In this document: piece after piece, positions 49,401 through 59,149 of the stretch
Layout of the letters: the number at the start of each line of letters is the position of its first letter
Position numbering within the stretch: the stretch's first letter is position 1
Source: Lamellibrachia satsuma
Lineage: Eukaryota > Annelida > Polychaeta > Sabellida > Siboglinidae
Length of the DNA: 64,000 bases
Direction of reading: 5' to 3'
Assembly: GCA_033239005.1 (NCBI GenBank)
Contig: BSQZ01000005.1
Coordinates: 5,050,001-5,114,000 of the forward strand
Notes under the pieces: model-generated
What the model saw: only the letters and a program-made list of their open reading frames with translations
Database searches by the model: none
Told to the model about the DNA's origin: nothing
Made by a program: the position numbers and the translations under genes

Positions 49401-52400
49401 GTTAGAGATAGCAGTGACAGGCATGTAGGGTTGCTATAAAAAATACCTTTGTTCAATGTCCCTTGTATGTGATGAATGTTTAATCAATGGATCCATTAGA
49501 CAATGTCACATCCAATGTAATAGATACTACATTCAAAACTTGTAGCAGTTAGAAACCTGGTTAACCTTTGCTCAGTCAACTGTCCTCCCTTCAGAGTGGA
49601 ACAGAGAATCTAGAGTTGTTTCTTTCATTTTGAAAGTGGCACTGTTTTTGGGTTTTATTCAGACTTTGTGTCAATTACATCATATCAATTCCAAAATACC
49701 AGTTCCCATTATCAGTTCCGTATCAAAGTAAAAGTGTGTGTACAGAGCTACCATAAACATACTCAATGCACAAAATAGCATCTACTTTAGAGCAGCTTTA
49801 TTTAATTTCTGCATAATTGGTATAAAAAGGCAAACAGATATGATATTTTAAAGACAAAAGAAAATGGGAATTGGTGATTAAATACCAATGACAATGTGTT
49901 TGACACCAAGCCTGGCATCATTCTATATGTTACAAACTGTTTGTTTCTGGTGTAATTTCCTGATAATTTTTATGGCACAAGAAAATAACCTGCATTGTTT
50001 ACTGGAGTTTTTGGGTACAGATTTATTCACGTTCTTGACCAAAGTTTTAGCAAGATTGCCATCCAGGTTGAACGTTTTTTATGAACATGTTCGAGAATAC
50101 AGACCAATTTGTATTAAATGTAAACTACCACTAAAATAAATAAACTTCATGATTTCCCAAACATTTTATATAGCTATGCTTACTAGTTTATAAAATAACA
50201 TGGCTTAAATTATACTGGTGAAATGTGGGCAAATAGAAGAATACAGAAAATCAGCCGTAAGTTTGTCTTGTTTCTCAAACATTGCGTAAAAAGCCACCTG
50301 AAAAAAGACAGGTGCAGGCCACATTCTGAGAGCGTACATTGTGTGGTACAGCCCATACATGACGCAGTTGTTTTTATCAGGTAGGCTTTAGTAGGCCGTG
50401 TATGTGGGATAGGCATCCACTTTGACAGTGATGGCTGGACCAGGAAGTTTACATCAAATATGTAAGCAATCATTCAGTGGAGCATCAAGGGTGTGCCACC
50501 AGGGTCAAATGTCACTTCTAGTGCACAGGCTAGTGGTGGATCCATCTTCCGGTATGTGAATGATTTCATGTAGACAGACTTCACTAATTTATTTGTAACT
50601 TTCGAGAAAAAAGGATAAAGAATACTTGTGTAACTTTCAAACTTTTGATTGTTTTGGTAATGTTAGTTGTTCTTCTAGTTGTGTAGAGAAGAATAGACTG
50701 AATACAAGTCAAAACCTTGTTTGGCTAGCATAATTACTTCCACATATATCGTTTTTCCAAATGTGAAAAACTGCTATCAAAGATTGAAAAAATGGTATTT
50801 ATTACTTGAAAGAGGTGTTTTATCCATGAATAAAAGTTACTTAGAGGTACATAATTGTAATAAAAGTGAGCTTTATGGATAGTAAATATACTAAGCTATC
50901 AGAATGCAGTGATAACTAATTTGGAATAATTAAAAAAAATACCATTTCGTCTGGAGTGTCTCACCTTAACCATTACAGAGCAGAAGCCCCCTGTTATAGT
51001 GACCTGTTATGCTGCAATAAAGAAATTTGCTGTGCTGGCAATGACATCATTGGGGACTTCCCACCATCATAACTGGGATGGTGCACCTTTACAATTACAT
51101 TGGTGGTTATTAGTGTGGCTGATATTATAAATATATATTGTGCAAAGTTTCTTTTGAAGAACCTGACGTACAGGTATACTATAAAGTAAGCAGTGGTGAG
51201 TGTGGTTGAATAAATACCTGCATTAATCTACATTAATATTGCGTCCATTGAATAGTCAAGATATGGAATATCATTTTATTTGTAAATAAGCCTCACTGGC
51301 ATGAAAAGTTGTGGGGAAGGTTGAGAACACATAGTTGACTTTTTGTTTTCTCGATCATGTTTTGACAGATTTGTGTGTGTATTTATGATTAAAACACATT
51401 ACACACATATACTGTCACAGTTCACAAAGTACAGAAAACATATTACACACCTGTACTGTCACAGTATTTAATTGATTTTTACATATGATCTATTTCACAT
51501 AGATCAAATTATTGATTTGTACAATTATACCACACAATAGGCATGCCAAAGCTTCTTTCACATTATTTCATAATTTGTCCCGAGCATTTTGCAACACACA
51601 CCGGGCCTGCGGAATGAGACTGACAAGTTAATGAGGTCACAAGTGCATGGGATCCTTGTTCTCTTTGTCACGGTTCTTGTCATACTGTGTGGCCGGCATT
51701 TTCTTGCCAAACGCCTCCATCTCCTCTTCCAAGGTCATCATTCCCTTCGTCATGTTGTTCAACCATTGTCCCACATAATCAAGACAGAAATTTGTGCTGG
51801 CAATACTGTATAAACAAAGAAATTGCTTAATGTAAATTGTTCTTCTCAACTAAACTGATGTTGGTTTGACAGTAGTTTGGCTTCTATAACACTATCCTTT
51901 ATTCATTAAGTTGTGAAGCATTTGTGCCCAGCAGGCATGTGTTCTATTACAGACAATCTATTACTATTATTTCTTACTGTTTCTAACTATTTCATCATCA
52001 TTAATTTTAATCTATTACTATTACCAGGATATATATATCTATATATATATGTATTACTATCACTGGGTCATTATTACTATCGCTGCATGTCAGTTAACAA
52101 TTTTTTAAAGAGTTTGTGAACCATAGAATTGCCTATGAACTCAGTCTTTGTAGTACTAGCTAAACATACATTTGTACACCATTTGATGACTGTTTACAAT
52201 TGTTAGCAGTTGGAACAACACGCAAACAAACCTGATATTTTGTAAATTTGCAGCAGAAGATGTAATAAAAAACTAATAGACTATTATCTATTACTTTAGG
52301 ATCTATTACTATTACTTTTGAAAAAAATATCTTCTATTACATAAACAAACTTCTATTACCTATTACAATTGCTATTACATATTACTATTACCCCATGCCT

Positions 52401-52855
52401 GGCATCCAGACAACAATTGTTTTCTGTGGCTTTTACTTAAACTTCCTGATTTTGACAACTTGTTAATAAGCCATCATCTGTTCTGATATTTATTTGTTAT
52501 CAAATTTCCCAAAGGTGTAATAATTTTGGATCATAAGTTTTTTATGATGCTGAATGATAACTCAACAGACTGAAGAACTTGGAGGAGGACCGTTGTGTTT
52601 TATTTGAATTCATTCCACATTTATGTGAGTGGAATGCATAGTAGATTGGTAAAGAAAAGATATATGGCATTATTTCTGGAACAACCCACTAACCAGCTAA
52701 ACAATGAACAATGTAATTTCTCATTTCAGGAGGATAAACAAAATGATAAAGCTGAAAAAGAGAAAATGGATGAGACAGCAGAGCCAATCGCCGAAGCAAA
52801 CAAAGTTCATTCGACTGGCGATTCTTTACCAGAGACAGAACCTATGGAGGCATGA
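43439..52855 (+). CDS. FKBP4: FKBP51/52-type peptidyl-prolyl isomerase, Hsp90 co-chaperone
   Basis: Eight coding exons join in phase: 43439-43727, 44370-44534, 45075-45173, 45676-45923, 46520-46603, 46994-47230, 47869-48057 and 52730-52855 (478 residues; human FKBP52 has 459). All introns are GT-AG. Residues about 45-150 form the first FK506-binding domain, and all ten pocket positions of FKBP12 are present at the right spacing (Y70, F80, D81, R86, F90, V99, I100, W103, Y126, F143), so it should be an active prolyl isomerase. A second FKBP domain (about 160-267) has lost key residues (FEDR for FDSS; no pocket Trp), as in FKBP51/52. Three TPR units (about 285-420) should bind the MEEVD end of Hsp90. 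The C-terminus is an acidic, Lys-rich tail ending ETEPMEA. The ATG at 43439 (AAACATG) is the first in frame. A poly(A) signal lies at 53126. Vertebrates split this type into FKBP4 and FKBP5; the invertebrate gene corresponds to both. Intron 7 (4.7 kb) holds an alternative end exon. Confidence 0.95.
43958..44082. mobile_element. Foldback MITE in FKBP intron 1, 125 bp
   Basis: CTATACCCTTATGAAAATAT plus ACCATGG at 43958-43984 is the exact reverse complement of 44056-44082 (27 bp). The centre repeats ACCATGGTA-type palindromes. It carries no gene. A target duplication is not certain. Confidence 0.85.
45319..45540. repeat. Imperfect tandem duplication in FKBP intron 3, about 129-bp unit
   Basis: GGTAACAGAATCAGCTATTTGG...GACAGAATCATTCC recurs about 129 bases later as GGTAACTGAATCAGCCATTTGG...GACAGAATCATTCC. 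Noncoding. Confidence 0.75.
48549..48608 (+). mobile_element. SINE/LINE 3' tail fragment in FKBP intron 7
   Basis: GTGTAAGCGCCTTGAGCAAT, then GGACTGGATACTGCGCTATA and TAAGAACTTACC. Same tail as at 21442-21510. Confidence 0.65.
48892..49083 (+). CDS. FKBP4: Alternative 3'-terminal exon of the FKBP gene (candidate)
   Basis: A strong 3' splice site (TGCCCCCGCTTTTCAG) at 48876-48891 opens a 192-base frame in phase 0, exactly the phase of exon 7 (ending at 48057). Splicing 7 to here would give 437 + 63 = 500 residues with a different tail: [16 protein letters not shown] first, then [20 protein letters not shown] and a charged end with DKENEDP. A poly(A) signal AATAAA lies at 49393, 310 bases after the stop. 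Its 3' half is duplicated in inverted orientation at 51.6-51.8 kb. The tail's family was not recognised. It could instead be a fragment of another gene that landed in the intron; RNA evidence would decide. Confidence 0.5.
   Translation, partial: THQPQGVAVGESGESLAEIGEWSNDMAKGMMTLEEEMEAFGEKMPAAQYDKNCDKENEDPRHS
49393..49398 (+). terminator. Poly(A) signal for the alternative FKBP end
   Basis: AATAAA 310 bases downstream of the TGA of the candidate alternative exon. Confidence 0.4.
51584..51800 (-). pseudogene. Inverted copy of the alternative FKBP terminal exon
   Basis: On the minus strand, 51653-51769 encodes [20 protein letters not shown], then [19 protein letters not shown] and a stop. This is about 86 percent identical in DNA to 48955-49083 on the plus strand, and the match continues about 50 bases past the stop (CAGTCTCATTC, GGCCCGGTG). 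It starts abruptly at the TGG codon; upstream sequences are unrelated. The copy has no frameshift or stop and has its own 3' splice site (TTTCTTTGTTTATACAG) 48 bases upstream of the homology. Whether it is expressed as an antisense exon is unknown. Confidence 0.6.
51955..52385. repeat. Degenerate TATTACTATTA repeats in FKBP intron 7
   Basis: Scattered CTATTACTATTA and TATATATC units. Noncoding low-complexity sequence. Confidence 0.6.
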
Positions 52856-53125
52856 AGCAGGAGATTCAAAGATTCCTTTTCATAACCGAGACCTATCCCA
52901 CATGGCAGGGGTTCATTCAAATCTTAATTCATGAACACTGTTTGTTGTTTATATTTTGATCTTGTTCATAGCTACGTCTAGTGATAGTACTTACCACTTC
53001 AATGTATTGCTTTTTTCCCTTGAGCTTTGGTCTCGCTATATTCGCAGGCGACAGTTCGACCCAGTCACTCGCACAGTAGCTATCTCATTGTCATTGAGAA
53101 AATGCTTGCTTCACCATCTCGTCAT

Positions 53126-53131
53126 AATAAA
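53126..53131 (+). terminator. Poly(A) signal of the FKBP gene
   Basis: AATAAA 271 bases after the main stop codon, followed by a TGTTGTTATT stretch. Confidence 0.75.
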
Positions 53132-53588
53132 CTGTTGTTATTAGAGCATGATTGTTATTTAATTTAGCTTCATAAATTATTTGGATTCTGGTGTTGCACA
53201 TACAGGAGATGGCGTTGGTAGAGGATATCTGGCTCAAGTATGCCTCATGATATCAGTAATTCCGCCTTTATGTGGCCTACCACACTGCACCCAAATAGAC
53301 CAGAACAAGGAAGTATCTTGCTGATCCTGTAAATATCAACTAAAAGTAGTTCTGATGTTGGTAGCCATTTTCTACATAAATTAGTTTCAAAAATATTGGT
53401 TTACTGAAGGGCAATAACACATTTAGTAAAAGTAAGCATGTTAACCCAGTGTGTTAATATGAATACACTTGCACATCAAACTCCTTGTTATTATAACCAT
53501 CCCTGGTCAGCCACAACCAGTCTTATGTCTTTGGAAACAGCAAATTTGGCCTCAACTGTAATTTTAGTGTTAGTGATACACATTAGCA

Positions 53589-53594
53589 TTTATT
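53589..53594 (-). terminator. Poly(A) signal of the zinc-finger gene
   Basis: AATAAA on the minus strand, 50 bases past the stop codon at 53644. The convergent FKBP signal is 460 bases away. Confidence 0.75.
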
Positions 53595-53643
53595 ACATGC
53601 ACAAGATTGATTAGCTTTGATTGGCTTTGATAGGTGACAAAGT

Positions 53644-56014
53644 TCAAGTGGTGAAATGTTCGGCGGGCCGTTTTTTCACGCATTGCATAAAATGAGTCAT
53701 GAAACCAAACTTCTCGCCAAACACTGCCTGACAGAAGTGGCACTGGAATGCACTATTGTTGCCGTGGCAACCACGGTGCAATATGTAGGTGCTGTATTCC
53801 GGAAAGATAATGTTACAGTGCTGACACCTGTAGAGCTTGCCCTGCTGGACGAGGATGTTCACAATGAGGCTTGTGTCAATGTTGTCCTGTATGATTTCGC
53901 TGAGTAACTCGGCGAAATGCTCCATTGCGGGACCGGTCTTGTTCTTTCTTGTATTCCGTTTCTTCAACGCTGTCACGCTGGAGGTATTGTTTGGAATACT
54001 GAGTATGGTGTCGGAATGAGGCTGAAGTGTCTTGCTGCCTTGGGTTACCACACTTACCACACTGTCGATAGCACCGTCGGGCATGTCATGTTCATTGATG
54101 TCTGTTGATTGAGGTGGGGACAAGTTACCGTCACACCCACCCACGTCATTGTACAGTGGCAACCCATCTGTTTCCTCCTCCGAGGATGAAGGAATGAGGA
54201 CAAACGCCATCAGGTCCTCCTGCAAGGGTTTAACATCAACACACTCGGAACTATTATCCGACTCCATCAATCGGTCATTTCCACCTGAACCTCCACCATG
54301 GAACTGTGGGAAGGTACTGAGTGACATACTCGACTGCTGCAACATTGATGACGTGGTCATTGCCTCTGTGGCTGTGTACTTGCACTCTGTCGAAGCATGT
54401 GCGCTAGTAGCAATAGCGCTATCTGACACACAGTTGAGACCTGCTTCACTGTGAACGCCCGTCCAAAACTTGAGTGGACGAGAATCGACATGATTGACTT
54501 CCCCCTCAGGGTGATACTTCGCCATGTGGGCCTTGATGGCGTCAATGCGGTTACTGTTGTACTGGCAGTGGGGGTATGGACAGATACGACGTCGGAAGCC
54601 AGTGTGGATGCTCTCGTGACTCTTTAGGTTGGACCTGGCGGCGAATGAACGGCCACAGAACCGACATGAGAATGGCTTTTCTCCTGTGTGTGTGCGCAGG
54701 TGGTTGTTGAGGTTGGTTGTGTAATGTGTTCGGTAACTGCAATACTGCAACATACAATTATGATGTTTAAAATATCGCTGAATACACATGGAGGAAACAA
54801 GTATGTGAACCAAACGTAATACCACGAAAAATGGTGCTTTAATAAATAAACTCTGAATATATGAGAGGGACATGTTGCCTCTACAAGATGAATGTCTCGT
54901 ATAACATGTCAAGTACTAACAATTTTCACGTTTGGCTTGACTGTCAGTCAGATGAACGGTATTATATATGCTTATACAATAGGAGAAATAATTACAATGT
55001 CTTAAAAATAACCTGGAAATGTCACACAGAAAGAATAAGACAAAGAAAAATATGTAGAATAAGTTGAAAAGGAAAACTACAAATATGGCAGTAGGAACTT
55101 CACCACTAGTAGCAATATTACTATCTGATACCAGGGCTGGAACGATACACTACTTCACATTACGATATGTATCGCGATACAGAAGTCACGATACGATACA
55201 TATCTTGATACGGACTACACTGACTAGAATGATACAACAACAGTAAAACTTTATTTATCACGTGGACAAGGCAACGCCACAGCAGACGTCACGTTGTCAA
55301 TCACAAGGTCCAAATTGCATGCGTGCATTGTAAAAAATAATAGTGCAAAGATTTTACATAGATTATAGTTAGATATACATGTGGGAAACATACTACATTA
55401 CTTTGTTATATTTCGCTATTTTATCGACACACGGGCAGGTTTGGTTCGCGTTGAACGTTTATTGCTTCACAAAGGCGACGGTGAAGATGTTTTGCCTAAT
55501 TCTATCGAATAACGTAGTATACCTGGGTACCGCGATACTGATATTGTGTACTGTACCGTGCGGTGTGTATCGTGATACACCGATGTATCATTCAGGCCTT
55601 TTCCGAGACACAACTAAAGAGAATCTACCACACAAAAGATGTGGACGTCAAAATGGAAAATGTAATGCATAGGGAAATGGTAAGCCATGATGCTGCCAAC
55701 AGTAACAAAACAGCTTCTGATTTGATGATGCATTTTATAACAAACGAAAAAACTTATTCATCCTTTCTTGTCCGATACAATGACAAAAATAATTTTGGTG
55801 ACAAAAACTGATCCCTGTGGCTGGTCATTGTCAGGACACCATATACCTTGCAAACAAGAGGCTTTGTCTTCGCTAAGACAGTGTGCTGGTTGTGTATGTG
55901 GATCCGCAGCCGATAACGATGCTCAGTACAGAAGTCGCACTGTTCACATGTGTATTTGCCTGGAGTCGTATGTGAGGTGTCCTGCTGATCTGCTGGACAA
56001 CCACCTTCATCCAT
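53644..56014 (-). CDS. Ikaros-like C2H2 zinc-finger transcription factor
   Basis: Two coding exons on the minus strand: 55847-56014 and 53644-54744 (422 residues). The join is fixed by the protein: exon 1 ends LVCK at a donor (AAG, then GTATAT) and exon 2 begins YCSY after TTGCAG, restoring the C-x2-C of a finger. The first ATG (56014) follows an in-frame stop and a 3' splice site at about 56035, so an untranslated 5' exon is likely. DNA-binding fingers: C23-C26-H39-H44, C55-C58-H71-H75, C83-C86-H99-H103 and C111-C116-H129-H134. After a Ser/Thr- and Asp/Glu-rich middle come two closing fingers, C363-C366-H379-H383 and C391-C394-H407-C411, with CQHC, a GCHG turn and FQC. A separated C-terminal finger pair of this wording is the dimerisation region of Ikaros-family proteins (IKZF1-5). 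The number and spacing of the N-terminal fingers differ from vertebrate Ikaros, so it is called Ikaros-like, nearest in style to invertebrate IKFL genes and IKZF5. It should act in the nucleus as a dimeric DNA-binding regulator; targets are unknown. Confidence 0.8.
55132..55600. mobile_element. MITE with GATAC-rich inverted ends, in the zinc-finger intron
   Basis: The left end CAGGGCTGGAACGATACAC and the right end, read on the minus strand, AGGCCTGAATGATACATC are imperfect inverted repeats. Both flanks of the interior are full of GTATCGTGATAC-type motifs. No target duplication was found. The ends suggest a hAT-like origin. Confidence 0.5.
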
Positions 56015-56731
56015 AATTGCAGTTATGACCTACCTGAAACAAAATATGCATTATATTTTACATGTAATTAATTTTACCCATTGGTTGGCTGCACTTGGGG
56101 TGAACACCAGTCTTATATTGAACGGGCACCCACCTACAGATTACTACACCACTACTTTACTTCTACAGAATTTTAACTGGAGCTGGACAGGCCATACATT
56201 GAAGGTTCTTGGAGCCAACACAATATGTTATAAGATTAGTGTTTACATGGAAACCTCAGAACAAAAGGAACATGCCAGGAATCATCTGGCACAGATAAGT
56301 GGAAGCAGAGAGGACAAAAGCAGGATATAAATGGAAACAACAGGAAGCGCAAGCCTAAAACTGTGTCCGGTGGAAAGGAGTTGTTAAAGGCCTAGGGTCT
56401 GTCATTGAGAAAAAAGGCTTAACAGTTAAGCAGCACAAGAGTTGTAGCCTGCAAATGTGCCATTTGTTTTAGTTCATAACAGCTATAAAAATGTCATAGT
56501 GCAAGAAAATCTTGATTGAAAGGAGGTACTGCCTCAAATCACTGGCACTGGGCACCAGGACACTTTATTTGTCTACCATGATTATTGAACCCAGAAGTAA
56601 AATAATGATCAATTCCTATTTTTATAGATCTAAACTGTCTATGAGATAACGGGGCACTTTTCTAGAATCTGGCTCACCTCAATTCCGGCATTACTAACAT
56701 GCAATTTGTACAGTAACCATACATACAGAAC

Positions 56732-57488
56732 CAGGGTTGTTTGATTTAAATCATTTGATCTAAATCACTCCAAAAAAATCATTGATTTATGATTTTGTTT
56801 ACTTCCGATTTTTAAAATCGCTGATTTATATGAATTTAGCACAAATAATTGTTTACAAGCATTGAGATCAACACAGTTTTGTATGTTTTTTAATACAAAA
56901 GCACAAAGTGTGCACACTTGTGTAGCTGTATTGACACCAGATAGCCTGACAGTCAAATATTTTATGACATTGTGTATGGCTGAGCTATTCCCTTTTTGAA
57001 TGCAGTGAAACCACACAAAGTTGTCTTCCAGAGGAAGTATCTTTTCAAGTCAGAAGCCCTGAGTTAAATTCCACTTAGAGCTTGCTCTAGTTGTTATCAA
57101 TTCAGTATGTTGACTCAAGTGAGACAGTCTGGGCTACAATTGTTTAATACTGTACCAGTTTGCAGTCTGGTTAGAGACCCTTAGAATATGCAGACAGGTG
57201 CTAATCCACCCTCTCAGCAAACAATAATTATTACTGCTAAAGCCACAGACACACAGCAGATTATGTAACTACAGGAGGTGGACATTGTCTAATGTCTTTA
57301 TATAAGCAAAAATCATGTACCCTCTGTTAAGACAAGTGCCTAGATCGATTTGAATAGAACACATTTGAAAGAGTTTATAAATACATCAACATCTATATAA
57401 AATTTATTAATGTCTATATACCAGATTTAACAAAAATCTAATAAATAAAAAAATCTGATTAAAAAAATCATGATTTTTTTCAACCCTA
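56732..57488. mobile_element. Non-autonomous hAT element, 757 bp, with perfect 8-bp target duplication
   Basis: Starts CAGGGTTG and ends CAACCCTA (terminal base mismatched), with AAATCATTTGATCTAAATCA and AAAAAATCATGATTTTTTT subterminal blocks. The 8-bp flank TACAGAAC is identical at 56724-56731 and 57489-57496. hAT transposons make 8-bp duplications and often begin CAGGG. No transposase inside. It lies upstream of the zinc-finger gene's first coding exon. Confidence 0.85.
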
Positions 57489-57489
57489 T

Positions 57490-59035
57490 ACAGAACTACA
57501 GAACATGTAAATTATTAAACATGCATTAAACACTGAAAAAGCAAGAATATTTAACCTGCATTAAGCGCCATCTTGCCCCTTTTATTCGTAAGATGGCGAC
57601 ATTGAAAGCGAGTAAAATATGCGAATTCGAGCATCAAAAAGGAGATGAAATGTGTTTTACGCACACCATGTTTAATAATTTACATGTTTTATAGTTCAGT
57701 ATGCATTGTGAATAGTTACTATGGGTCACGGATGGTTCGGCCCATGACTGGTTCAGCCCATGCTGATCTTCGCTGAAAACTGCGTCGCTATTGAAATCAG
57801 TTACGGTCGATTCGGCCCATGCTAGTAGCGAATTCTAAGTGGCAGAATTCTAAGAATAGTTGTTTTGGCCCATAGCCTGATTCGAAAAAAAGAAATTATG
57901 ATTGCACACAAAAACACACGCACACGCTAATGTAATAATATCTATTAACATATTTTAGAGAATAATATTAATTGACTTTTAAATTCAAGGTTATGTCAAC
58001 TGTCACATTTTAAACTGTTTTTGTATATATGTTTATAGTTTGGTATTATCTATGTATTAAAATGTTTTTATTGTTTACCAATTTAATTTGATGATTAAAC
58101 CAACTAACTGCCTAATGTCAAGTCTTAAACTTGTTTTTGTATCTTCATATCTATATATGTTTATGTTTGATAAATAAAATTAATTCTTAACGCATCTGTA
58201 CATTTTTCAAGATTCGAAAACGCTAATAATTGAGCATATATATATCACATTTCCCAGTTACAACTCTGCCCCCACTTACCAAATAAAGGCGGGCGATAAT
58301 TCGTGCAACGCAGCTAACCGTGTGAACTTGTTGAGGGTATAGTCTATGTTCATAGCAGTAGTGTGATTTCTGATTTATCGTATACACAAGTCAATCAAGT
58401 GTAATCTGAAAGTTGATTTAAGCGGAGATTTTAAAAACGGACTCCCAACATTCATAGCCTAAAGGCTAAACAGTTTGCGCGACGTTAGCGGAATCGTTAG
58501 CAACTATTCGTACCTGGCGGCTTCGTATGAAACTGCGTTGGACTATTAAAAGATCGCGTTTCGAAAGGGTGGAGTAATGTTTCGTGTTTCGTTATTCTGA
58601 TAACACAGTCGAAATGCTTTTCTGTGAGACGGGGTTTAACGTGTATCCTAACCACAACAATTTTAACGGTGAGTTCGGCGTAACATTTAATGTTGTATCT
58701 ACTTGACACTTGAGAGCGAAGTACCAAAAACGGGTCAACAAACATGACACTTGACTTGTCATGTGACTGGGTCTTGTCTTGTTGTCACTGACACTGTCAG
58801 ATAGAGAGGTGTCATGGCGTCCCAAAAACTTACCTTACCTTAGTTTCCGTGAACTGTGATCGGTCAAGTTCGGTTCATTACCTTGTACGCAATAGCCAGA
58901 GTACTCTCCTGCGTACATACACAAGTGTCACAAGTCTTAAAACTGCTTATGACTTACGCAGTGCCGGGACTGGAGAGGTGATGTAATGACTTCTAATGTC
59001 TAATGTCAAGTAACGACCAATGCCAATGCAATGGC
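57490..59035. other. Intergenic, no recognised gene
   Basis: Holds a repeat relative of 42497-42570 at about 57663-57722 and a short cluster of TTCGGCCCATG units at 57735-57875. No coding exon recognised. Confidence 0.35.
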
Positions 59036-59149
59036 AATGTAAATCTGAGTGGACAAATGTTACCAGTGGAATTCCGCAGGGTAGTATCTTAGACTAAGGC
59101 CGATCCTATTTATTTTATATTTAAATCAGCTTCCGAAGAGTATAGTTTC
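59036..59149 (+). mobile_element. CR1-like LINE, left half of an interrupted copy
   Basis: Plus-strand translation WTNVTSGIPQGSIL...GPILF...LNQLPKS matches RT motif B and what follows; it has a stop. The next conserved block (VDGTKVF, the FADDT region) is found 2.5 kb later at 61646, so the copy was split by an insertion. Confidence 0.7.

Noticed and set aside
53656..54454. Plus-strand frames opposite the zinc-finger exon
   Set aside because: Antisense shadows of the minus-strand coding exon.
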